From assembly GCA_900708905.1 (NCBI GenBank), contig CAADRB010000029.1:1724946-1788945 (forward strand): a stretch of DNA of 64,000 nt, in the 5' to 3' direction. A model generated the notes under the pieces. It was not told where the DNA came from. It saw nothing but the letters and a program-made list of their open reading frames with translations, and made no database searches. Shown here piece by piece: positions 41,801-53,800 of the stretch. Made by a program: the position numbers and the translations under genes. Numbering within the stretch: position 1 is the stretch's first letter; every line of letters begins with the position of its first letter. This stretch comes from Hymenolepis diminuta (Eukaryota > Platyhelminthes > Cestoda > Cyclophyllidea > Hymenolepididae).

Positions 41801-44800
41801 CTAGACTTTACTTAAGTACCTAAGCTAAAGTGGTAGAAGAGGGTGAAAAAGGTGCTATTTATCTCTATTAAAATACTCATGCACCATATTTTTATTGATA
41901 AATTGTAAGCGTCTGACTACGGTGATATTGCGGTAGTCAAAATTGTTGTGTGTTTCATGTAGGTATTCTTCCCACTTCTTTCTGATGTCCAAGAGAAATG
42001 TGCTCGCGCTCCAGTGGAGAGGGAAGGTGGAACTGCAGGAGGCAGTGGAGGTAGTGGTGGAGGTGGACTTCTGGTTCACCACTCTCGGGACACTGCGGCA
42101 AAACAGTGGGCCGAGACTGTGGTACTCACACTCTCCGGTGTTGCACGATGCTTCGTCTCAAAACAGTCACAACTCCTTGCTCTAGGTGAGTATTTCAGAT
42201 GCTTTATCCATAAGTCTATAGCACCATCCATTGTAGTCTAATACCAAAGTATCGTCTCCTCCTTGTGAGACTAGAGAAAGTTGAATATACTTTACTTTTT
42301 ACTCTTTTACCCAAGTAATTCAGTCAGCAGACGGAGAGTAGTATGAGTAGGTATTTACTAAGTTTAACATTCGGAAGGAAAAAAGACTAAGAGAGTGGTA
42401 AGGAGCAGGTGGTGTCGCGTCACTAACTTGATTTTGTTAAGTATTTCTATTTTAAAAGGTAACAGGTTGGGCACCAGTCTTACTACGATTTGCGTTACAG
42501 TTAGGGCACAGAGAGGAACTGTTTTTGTATTCCTTTCTTAGCAGAAGAGGGGAATGATGAAGAAATGAATCGAAAGAGTTGAATGGCGCTTGAGGGACCG
42601 AATAACGAAAATTTAATGGCAAATTTAGGAAAGAGGGATGAGTCATAGGTAAAATCAGATAAAGTCTAATGTGCGCTAGGCGTAGAAAGCCTGGTCTAGA
42701 TATGTATTTATTAAATTAAATCTTATAGATAAGGCGATAGAGAATAAAGACTCAAACAGATCTATGAGAGTATGAAAAACAGAAAGATGGACCAAGAATC
42801 ATTAAGAGGTACAATGGTGAAAGAAAGCGACCAGTTTGCTATAACACTCACTAACTTCATCCGCAGCACGGAACCTGAAGATGAGTACATCTCAACGTGC
42901 GTTGATATAATCGGTTTTCGTCAAGTTCTTCCATACCGACTGGTGAGGTTGATAGCTAATCCTACTTTCTATTTCTCAGTAGCAACGTGCCAGGTTTCTT
43001 ACGTAAGAGACGACTGAAAAGCGATAAACAAATTGTGATTACGACTAAGCGTAAGTAAGAAGAAGGCCACTACACTTCAGATACCATTATCACTTGGTTA
43101 AAACGCTGCGTTTTTAAAAATACTTCACTCCATAAATGAAAATCATATTGTAATTACCCATTCACTGCTACTATTTATCTAATAACATCTTGAACCATGG
43201 TGGTAGTCTGAAAGAAATGAGAGGAGTATGGATTTACAGTCTAGACGCTCTAATTTGCTTGTTTTATTGTATGCATAAATTGGTAACCACAAATATTAGT
43301 GCATCGTAAAAAATCGAGTACTTGAATTCACGATCAACCTTATAAGCTGATTTACGAAGAACTGGTCATGGTGGAGTCGTCTCCATAAAATAACTCTTGA
43401 CAAAACTTACGTCCCCAACGGGTTCGTGTATAAATTTTTAAATGTCGCCTAGTTATGTATATGTAGCTTTTTGCTACACGTTTTTGCTGATTTATGAACT
43501 TCTTTTCTCTTGTCGAGAAAAGCAAGAAACTAGTTTTATCAGTACGATGTTTCTGATCTCACAAATTACAAAGTTTAGCTAGACATTTGGCACCCAGTTT
43601 TTGTAAGACGAAATTTCAGCCTATTCATTTACTAGAAAGCCTTAACTACTTACATCTGTGTATATGCAATTAAGTACACAAGGGATAAACTTGAGTTAAG
43701 CCAAAATATATTTCTGATGAGATCACTTACCACGAAGGTGTCTCGGATCTAGTTTTTATGGGTTCATTGCAACTTAGACGCAGCTGAACTATCTTCATAT
43801 TCCTTTCATTGATTACTTGTAAGATTGTTTTTGCCTTAGGTCACTATCGCTACTAATATTGTCGATCGTTCCTTTACCTTAGGCGCTGGTCATTACAAGC
43901 CTTGAATACTTTATTTTTATTTAAATTAAGGGATTACGGAATTTATCAGCGCGAACTAGTTGAGTTCCATTTTTTGAACTAATGTAGGTGTTTTTAAGTG
44001 CCAAATTGTTGTTTTAATGAGGATTTATTTGCAATGCACACAAAAGAATGTAAGAGTGCAGTTAAGGCTTGATTTTCCCATGGCTAAAACCACTTGAGTT
44101 ATCGTTATTTAGATTCGCAGTTAGTACACTCGATAGATGGCCATTTCTTACAGATGCTTATAAAGTGCACGCTCTCATTAACTTCGAACATAGAACATGG
44201 CATAGAAGGTATTAATTAATCTATAAATTAATTTATGCATATGGGATGTTTAATGATCTTATTCTTATCCTCATGCGTAATTTTGGACAAACGTGAATAC
44301 GCTTTAATAGTTTGTTGCAAAATTCTATCGTTCTATCGATGCGGGATTTTTATTTCAGACACGTTCGTTATTCCTTGACTGAGAAATTTAAATTTATTAC
44401 AGCGTTTTTCTCTCTCTCCCCCCCCCCCTCTCTGATAAAGTGTCTTTTCGTTTGGACTGCAAGTTTCCGCAAGGTATACTTATAAGGGAATCGATTATAT
44501 CATGATTTAAAATGTATTTCTACATTCTGCTGCAAATCCTGAACCTTTTGGGCTTGAAATATGTGCATGTCTTTTACTTTTGAACAGAATAGAATTTTTT
44601 ATGAAATGCGCAAGCAGAAATTTATAAACTAATGGAAATTCCCGTTAGTGGTAGCTACTATAACTGTTACGCGATTACTTTTTAAATTAAGCCCCAAACG
44701 ACCCAAAGGGTTTCCTAATTCAGGAAGTTTCCGATAACGTAAAAGTACTGATGAAATGGCTACACAATCTTGACAATACCAACAAACATGTCTGATAGCC

Positions 44801-47800
44801 CCAGAGTCTATGTTTGATTAACTAATCACCTCTCGCAGGTAGTCTTCAGCTGGGGCTCCTCTCCTGACATCTTCATAATTAGTCTAGATTATGCTTGTCG
44901 ATGGATTAACCTTCAATTTTAAATGAGAAAAACGAATAAGAAAGTATCTTGCAGTAACTGCGGTCTTGATCATTGTATTAGCAGTGGACATTTTAACATT
45001 AAAACAGACATCAATATCAATTGAAGCTCTTTGCTTGTCTTGTCCCCTCTTCTGATTGAGTGCATTAGCAAAAGCTGTGTATCTCCATACGTTCATTGAT
45101 TAAATGTTCCAACTAAAATTAGCGTGTATTGAGTGTAAGAAATAGAAATGGAAAGTATGCAATTTTGCTTTAATTATGGCCTAAAAAGGCTGTGATGAAG
45201 TGGGATTAAATCAACACGATAAGAGAATTTCCCTCGAGTTACATTTGCATAAAAAAGGCAAACTTCAATAAATCATCTACCACCGCTGCATTATTGTCCA
45301 CTACTATTAATATTATTATTAATTCTAATCAAATGAGTAAACTATCCGGAAGTTAGATCAGATCCTATTGTGATCCCTCCTGACCGCAAGCTGTAAATGT
45401 ATCATTTTTTAAGTTAGAGTGAGCAGTGTACCGATTTGTGCGTGTGTGAAGCTCGTTAATCGGTGAAATAATTATCGAAATTTTAATTTTTAAGATCGCT
45501 TTCCTGATGCCTGGGAACGTCTGTTATCCAACGCTCAGCGTTCAGTTCTCACTCCCAACTCCGAAATCGCTCAGAATGCGTTGTCAACTCTTCGAATATT
45601 GTTGAATTTCAATACCAAAGAATGTTCTTCCGAAGTCTCTACCTCAACTTGGTTAGCATTTTGGCGAAACTGGGTCTCTATCGGTCGGAACTTTGTGGAA
45701 TACTTTGGCAGTTTAACAGATGTCGTGTCTAACGATGATGCATTTCAACAACAACAAAACCAAGGAGCATTAACGCGAAAGGCTGTAAGCGTCAATCGTC
45801 TTTAGTAAACAACGAAGTGTATTTAACATCCAATTTTTTTTACTTTTAGAGCACCAGTACCTTCGGAGCGGAGTTCTTTTCACTTTACTTCGAGCTTTTC
45901 CCACCCCTCTTTCCACGAATTGGGTCGAAGAGTTTTGACAGCACTTTCTTCGCTGAATTTGCTGAAATCACTGCTCAGGGCGTTCTGGGTCCACTTGTTG
46001 TCACTCAGCATCAGACAGCCGTCGCTCATATATTGGGTGGCTCTACGTCTACAGCTTTAGCTACTCCATCCTTCATGAACTCATTTACCGCAAACTTGGT
46101 GGATGAACAAGGGCTCACACAGACCCAGCGCTCTGTTTTCAACTGTCTCTCACTTATAGCTGAGGTAGGAGAAGTTTAACTAACTTACCTCCCCATTTTG
46201 AGTGAAGATTTTCATTTGTATTTGCTTGATTTCAGTCAATAAAGACAAGTAAAACCAATGCTAAGAATCTTCTAGTTCCATTTTTTGAACTTCTGCTCCG
46301 TCTCTCCCAGTATGCAGTGCGGATTCCTCGACCTGGATCTAATACTAACCTGGTTAGTTTTTTTTTAATATTCTTCTACAATTATTGTCCATCTCCGTGT
46401 CTGTTTTGCTCCAAATTATCAGACAAACATGTATCTAAGCTAGTCCAAGTGTAAAAATTCTCATGCTCCAATGATCACTGACAGAGTTATTTTTGGTCGC
46501 TCTTAGAGTGCTCGAATAGACCCAGTTATTTAGGTTGATTGTCGAGATATCCCCATTATAGTCTTGGCAGCATCGAGGCCAAAAGGACACTGAAACGCTC
46601 AACAGATATTAATCAAATGAGATTGGATAACCTTAACTAGTTTAGAGGGAATGAAAGTAATGACAATATCAAGGAAAACAAGAGAATAGAGGAAAGAATT
46701 AGTTTGAATAGGTTAAATATCAAGAATATATTGGGTCCGACGGAGAACAGGAAAAGTTTTTACAGGGCGATATTATAATTTTTGTGATATTGGCATTCTC
46801 TTGCTTAATAGTTTATGAAGCTTTTTTGGTGTATGTTTCCTTCTTTTCACGCGAATACACTTAGTTGAAGACAAGTTGTTTAAGTAAATCAGGTCTTATT
46901 TGACAAATCCTACCTCTTATGATGTAGATGTTCATATCTCCCCTCTCATTTACCTCGTTCCCCAATTCAAATAACTTTTAGAAATCAGCTTTTGTTTCCT
47001 TCCATATATCTCACTCGTTTTCATAGTTTGCCGTTTTACCAGATTCCGGACTCGTAATCTTAGAGTAATATTATTATCATTGCTACTAGCTCCTATTTAT
47101 CGATCCTCAGGGCTTAATTAGATAATTCCGGTAAAAACTGCCTCCTAATTCACTTTTTTAGTTTGAAAGAGCCCTTGAATTGGTTCAATTTATTCTGATT
47201 GACTTTACGATCGGGCTCTAATTGTGAATTGATGTGATGGGTCTCTTGCTAATGAGTCCGACGCCTTTATTCACATTTCGGACTATTTATCCTTCACAGC
47301 GTGGGTGTTAACTTGTATGTAGCCATCTTAATACCTGGACTGTAAAATCCATGATGACTTCGCTTTCAGGTTATAAACAATACTTCTAGGTTTTCTATTG
47401 CGCCCTCTTTGATGAATTTTTAAGTATTACATCAATATAATAGCACTAGCCTCTGGCAATCTGCAATTGAAGTTTCAGCATTCTGACTAGTCTTCCCCGG
47501 TAAGTCAAATGGATTTATGAAAACATCATAACGGACCGTGATGAGGCTCTCTTATGTTTGCCATTACATCTATCTAATTTTCCTAGATATTTCTTTTCAT
47601 AGTTTTATTTTAATTCTTGTGTTATTTTTATTCAAATTAACATCTTATTCCGTAGAATATATAAACGTATTTATTACGTCTTATTGTGGATTCAATCTTT
47701 CAGATAGCGTTTAAGCACGGTATTTCTATGTATTTCGGTGACTTTTTTATAGCAATTAAAACCGTTTCTGAAATGCTTCTATCTATCCTTACATTATGTT

Positions 47801-50800
47801 TGCTAGTTCGTATTTCACTACCGCTTTTGATCAAATTTAGCATTTTAGTTTTCAGTCAGCGGAAATTCAAATCTCTTCAAGTCACGTGATCAGACATCCA
47901 GCTAACATTCTTGAGAATGTTTTAACTTTTATCACGTTTCAGAACTCAGCTAATAGAAGTCAGAATGGAATATTTCCAATGCTCAGAATTGAACTGATAT
48001 AAATGTCTGAATGAAATTTCTTCCTCATCCGCTGGATTATACGATTACTATTCCCACATTCACATACCTGGTAGTGAAATCGCTTCACTGCTGTAATACT
48101 AGATGACCAAGTAGCCGAGTAATCTCATTACTCAAGTTTTATATAAATACGGCGTACTTTCTTGATAAAGCTAATAAGAAAAGTATACTATGGTGGAGTT
48201 AAAGGTAATCTCTCTATGCGTGGATAATACCACATGACGGTGAATGGGGAAAGCAGCAGTAGGCAATAAAAACCAGTTCCCACTAAGATATAGTATCACT
48301 ATATAAATAATGTACTCATCGCAGAACTCACTGTTGTTGACATTGTAAAGGTTACACAATCCTATCTTATCGCTGACTGTTTATTTAAATACTGTTTAGG
48401 TCTTTCTGCGGCTATATCCCCTCGATATCATCTCAATATGACACTTTACCTGTTATCTTTCTAGGTGGAGGCCATACCAATGAACTATATAATCTTTGCT
48501 GAAAAGTGTATGGAGCTAGCCACTGAGATGTATAAAAACTTCGCCGATTCGGAGGTCCTTCGTTGCGCCAACGGACTGCTTAAAATCATTGAGGTGAGGT
48601 TGATGTTATAATGATAATGTTTTCCAAGCCCATTGAGGAAAGCGCTTTTCAACGTTCATCTCGGGTAGAGAGTGACATCATGGAGCCTCTTTGGTGAGGG
48701 AGTTGATTTCTGCTACTCTCTATGTTAGTCGGACTTGACATGTGTGATTGGTCACTCCGCTCACTGAGAATCGAACCTGTGACCTCTGACATAACAGACG
48801 TGCGTGGTGACCATGGCGTAACTAACGCACTGACAATTTGCTATTAAATTTAACAATCCAACTCATCAAACTAGAGAGATGTATTGAAATCAGGTTTAAG
48901 AAACGTTGCTAGGGTATGAGGTGATACGTTTGAAAGGTAATTGTCGATTCAGCGAACACCTCGTGAACAGAAAGTCCAACTCCATTGACTAAATCTAATT
49001 AATAAGGGTAGTGCCAAAATTCGAGTTTCTTACTGGGTAGGCTCTATGATGCTACTCCTCTTCCCAATACTAGTATTGAAAAAATTATTTTCTGTGGAGG
49101 CTTAGTAGTTATTTTCTACCTGCAAATAAAGGTCTTATGTTTCAAATGTACTTGTTAGTGTGTTTGGTCATCTTAATCACAGACTTTGATATTCCTAAAT
49201 AAATCATAATGGTTCTGCTTCATTCAGCTTAATTTATGGATATAATATAAAGAATTCCCATGATATATGAATTTCAAACTCTCATTACTCAATATCTGCT
49301 CTGAGCTGATGTATCTGCCAGCCAATTGAATGCAGAATGAATAATTGCAGCCCTCAGGGGAGTTGTATTAAGGTTAAAACAGGGGAGAATGTTTTGCCAT
49401 AATTTGGGTTCCGAAGCCACTTTTTCAACTTTGAAAAGCGGAAACTAATTCCATTTTAGCTGTGTATTTAATTTCTATTTTCGCGGTTCTTACAGAGTAA
49501 GAAAATGAAATTTGCATATGGTTTCGATAGTCCATTTCGGTATTATCCTTCCGATTTGCATTTTCTCAATCTTCATTGAAGATTAAAATTAGATTTGGGG
49601 TCAGGCTTCCAAAATTCTCACACCTTCCATTTTTATTCCATTCATAGCATTATTTTTGTTTACCCACGCGTTTTTAACCTTTAAACCGAGTGTTCATCCG
49701 CTTCTCAGAAGTATATTATGCTTTCTCTTTTCAAAATATTTGAAATATGTAGGCATAAAAATTTTCGCGGAAATCGTTTTTGTATGCCAGTCTTCCCCTA
49801 TCGCGACAATTTAATATGATTTCGGCGAATTTCACCCTTATTTGGTAATTTTTAGGCACTGGGGATCCCGCTTGCGGCCAAATACAAGTGTCAATGTCGA
49901 TCGACGTGGTTGCTCGCCAGCAAGTGCTTCATTGAAGTCATTACTGTTGGAGTGCCAATCGCTACCAAACAAAATTCCGCTCTCCTCCAACCTGATTCAA
50001 ATGGTATGTCAACTTCCACTGCTAATGTTTGAGGTTTTTCGAATCAGAAAGTTATGTAATATTGAAGGATTCCCCAAAATAATTCCTTAGCATTTTGAGT
50101 AAAAATTTAACCCCCATTGGATCAAAGGAAATCATGCTTACGTTTTCGCGTTTACTCGAACTGTTTTCTAAATGTTTCATTGATTAATAATTTTTGCTCA
50201 CCTTTTTCACGATAATCGATAATTTTGCCAGTAAAATCACACCTGCACGGTTCCCAGTACCTCATAATATTCTCTCTCTCGTGAGTACCCATTGCCGTTG
50301 CTCAATCGGATTTATTCTCAACTTTTGGCTTTCTGATTTAAAACTGTGGCTGTCTGTTGTTTGTGAAAACCTTTTTTGCATCAGCCGTAGTTGAAAGCTG
50401 TTAATACTAGCCACAACAATATGTTGACGAGGAAGCATCATTATTAAATAGTTTTTAAATAGGTAATTGTCCTCGGGAAGTATGAAGAATGGTTGGAAGA
50501 ACAATAGGCTCAATTCGTCATTTGAAAAAGTGGTAGTAAGGCCATTTCAATTATGCTATAAGTTCAGTAAAGTATCTGGATGATGATTTCACTTTCTCTT
50601 CTGAAGAATAATAACTATCCATCATGGAAAAATCATCTCGCGTTTTCGTGCACCGCCTTTACATCTTTGTGCTGTATAGTATATTAGTCTTATTTGCGCC
50701 AATGTAATTGCTATCAATATGCAGGGCTGCAAAATCAGATGCTACAAATTTAGTACTCGTCAGTACCAAATCCAACAAACTCCATGACTTAGTGTACTGA

Positions 50801-53800
50801 TTAATATTAGCCATGGTAAGGATGGATAAAATGCGGTATCGCATTATTGTGCTTCCATGACACTTCATCTCTACTCAAAATACGTGTTGCAAAATATATC
50901 CCTTTGATAGGTTTGTCTAGACTTTTGTTTCGTTACGAGAAAATTCCTATTTCCCGGATTGATGACTCTTTATTGACTTATTTACGCAATACCGGGAAGG
51001 AAGATGAAAACATCCGATAAGTAAGTGCAAAATTATAAATCTATTCTTAGTGAGAATTTATTAATGCCCATTGAGAAGAAACAAGAATAAATACCGATTA
51101 TAGAGTTATGCAATTTGCCGCAATTAGGTAAATATGTTTTTGTTTATGTTCATATAATTTTATAGCATGATTATGAGGCTCAGATGATACTTCCTTCTAA
51201 TGTGGTCCATTTTCATTTCATTATGTATAACACATGGGCTGAAAAGTCCCGGGTCTAACACAGAGATGGCGCTAGTTTTATTGCAGTCACCGTTTTTTCA
51301 GTTAATACTAACCTCCAAAAGACAGCTGTTAAAATTTCTTGATATTCTATTCATTAGTTTGTGAGTTATTGTGCTAAGAGTGACGCTACTTTTGTTATTT
51401 TCAAAACAATGGATCAAAAACAATTTCGTGTTCTAATTTTACACTGCTTCTTGATGGGAAAAAATACCGTTCAAGCTAAGCAATGGCTTGAAAAGTGTTG
51501 TGAGGACTCCGCTCCATCAGAAACAACAATAAAACGTTGGTTTGCTGACTTCAAACGTGATCGTAGAGACATCGATGATGCAGAACGCAGTGGACGTCCA
51601 AATGAGGCGGTAACNNNNNNNNNNNNNNNNNNNNNNNNNNNNNNNNNNNNNNNNNNNNNNNNNNNNNNNNNNNNNNNNNNNNNNNNNNNNNNNNNNNNNN
51701 NNNNNNNNNNNNNNNNNNNNNNNNNNNNNNNNNNNNNNNNNNNNNNNNNNNNNNNNNNNNNNNNNNNNNNNNNNNNNNNNNNNNNNNNNNNNNNNNNNNN
51801 NNNNNNNNNNNNNNNNNNNNNNNNNNNNNNNNNNNNNNNNNNNNNNNNNNNNNNNNNNNNNNNNNNNNNNNNNNNNNNNNNNNNNNNNNNNNNNNNNNNN
51901 NNNNNNNNNNNNNNNNNNNNNNNNNNNNNNNNNNNNNNNNNNNNNNNNNNNNNNNNNNNNNNNNNNNNNNNNNNNNNNNNNNNNNNNNNNNNNNNNNNNN
52001 NNNNNNNNNNNNNNNNNNNNNNNNNNNNNNNNNNNNNNNNNNNNNNNNNNNNNNNNNNNNNNNNNNNNNNNNNNNNNNNNNNNNNNNNNNNNNNNNNNNN
52101 NNNNNNNNNNNNNNNNNNNNNNNGAGCGTTTGAAGGTCGAAATTGCAAAGAAACGACCGCATATGGCAAAGAACAAAGTTTTGTTTCATCAAGACAACGC
52201 ACCGTGTGACAAGTGAATCAAAGCAATGGCAAAACTGCATGAATTGAACTTCGAATTGCTCCCACATCCACCGTATTCGCCAGATTTGGCTCCCAACGAC
52301 TACTGGCTGTTCGCTGACCTGAAAAATGCTCGCCGGTAAGAAATTTTGCACTGAAACTGAAGCCTATTTTGAGGCGAAAGATAAATCGTTCTACAAAAGT
52401 GGTATTGAAATGTTAGAGCGGCGCTGGAATGATTGTGTTGCTCTTGATGGAGATTAAGTTGATGAATAAAGCTAATTTTGAACCAAAAAACTGTGTTTTC
52501 TTTGTTAGGGCCAGGACTTTTCAGCCCATGTGTTGCATATATATTTCATGGGTAAAAATGTTTCCTTATAATGGTTGACAAATGGAAGTTTTTTATTGAG
52601 ATTTTCAATTAGTACGACTTTGATCCAGTTAATAAGTACCTATGATCGAGGATGTCCGTCATGATCAATTTAGTCAGTGGTTACTAATGAAATTCATGCT
52701 ACAGATAATGGACGGTAGAGGTGATAATAATGTACATTGTATCCTTCATCTTTTTTTCATTCTATTGTTAATTAATAATGGTTATATTAAGGGTATATTT
52801 ATTCATAATTATGATGGAATAAAATGTACTAAGATAATTGTGCTTTCAGGGTGTGGACTGTGGAGGAAAAATGCTAAAGCGTTTGCACTCTTTGTCATCG
52901 TGAAAAATGAACTGTCCTGTTGTTCGAACCTCGAATGGCAGTTGTAAAAACTACACCACCCTCTCTCCCTCCACCCCTTCCTCCCTTAAGATTGGAATTT
53001 TACATAAAATATCTGCTATCGAATTACAGGCTCGAGATTGTTCATCTGACCTCCCTTAGGCCACGTTTTAACTAAGGGCTTTCAGAATTTAATTAAATGC
53101 GACCGATTTCAATTCCTTTAGTTACTAAATATGGAATTTTTTCGATAACTAAGTGGATTCTCTTTCAGGGAGTATATTTTCAATGGTTTTAACGCATATT
53201 CCATAAACAGAAGCCAGATATTCCGGATATATTTTGAGTACAAAAAAGAGTTTTACAAATTCGAAAGATTACGTCAGATATAGTCAATATCACTCCCAAT
53301 TCTTGTTTACTAAGACCCAAATCTATAAGAAAGTAGATCTAAAGATGAGGTGGTCTGACTGGACATCAAATACAGCCTAGTGCGTGCTTGTTTGCGAGAA
53401 AACTAATAGATAGCAAAGTTGGTTATGATATCCAAACTAAGCCAGAGAAATACTTTAAAATATCACTTAATATTACTTAGATATTTGCGTTGATTTCAAA
53501 GCATGTTCTCTTACATTAAATTTGTTTGATTGAAATTACCTGTTTTTTTTCACCTTCAGCATCAGTAGGATAATAAATTACTATCTAAGTACAACAACAT
53601 CCACTGCGTCTTCTTTAACTCTTTTGATTAACCACATCACTAGCATGAATGAGCAAAAGGTATGCGAGGCGGTTTTGCTTGACCCTACTTTTTGTACATT
53701 ACCAGCAACGGCAGAAATGATTGGAGAGTAAACATAGTTCGAAATAATTAAATATTTCCATTTTCGTCCACAACGGGTGACAGGAGTTGAGAAGTATCAC

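Larger units (their letters stand above)
51230..52533 (+). mobile_element. Mariner element (DD34D), copy 2, with internal gap
   Basis: The same element as at 38147-39410, in the MON2 intron between exons 12 and 13 and in the same orientation. It begins ACACATGGGCTGAAAAGTCC and ends GCCCATGTGT. The 5' flank is TA but the 3' flank is TG, so one side of the target duplication has changed or the end is off by a base. The visible arms differ from copy 1 at about four places. The 1304-bp length includes a 509-base gap. Confidence 0.95.

Noticed and set aside
48760..48835. Possible functional tRNA gene on the - strand
   Set aside because: A box B-like word and a head of suitable length are present, but acceptor-stem pairing is not evident and the same head recurs with a shared body, so a SINE-type repeat fits better.
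52180..52215. In-frame TGA in the mariner read as a sense codon (alternative genetic code)
   Set aside because: MON2 ends at a TGA exactly where the protein family ends, and the mariners also carry frame shifts and a TAA, so simple decay explains it.
51471..52351. Long - strand frames over mariner copy 2
   Set aside because: Same gap artefact as in copy 1. The flanking peptide is the antisense of the transposase.
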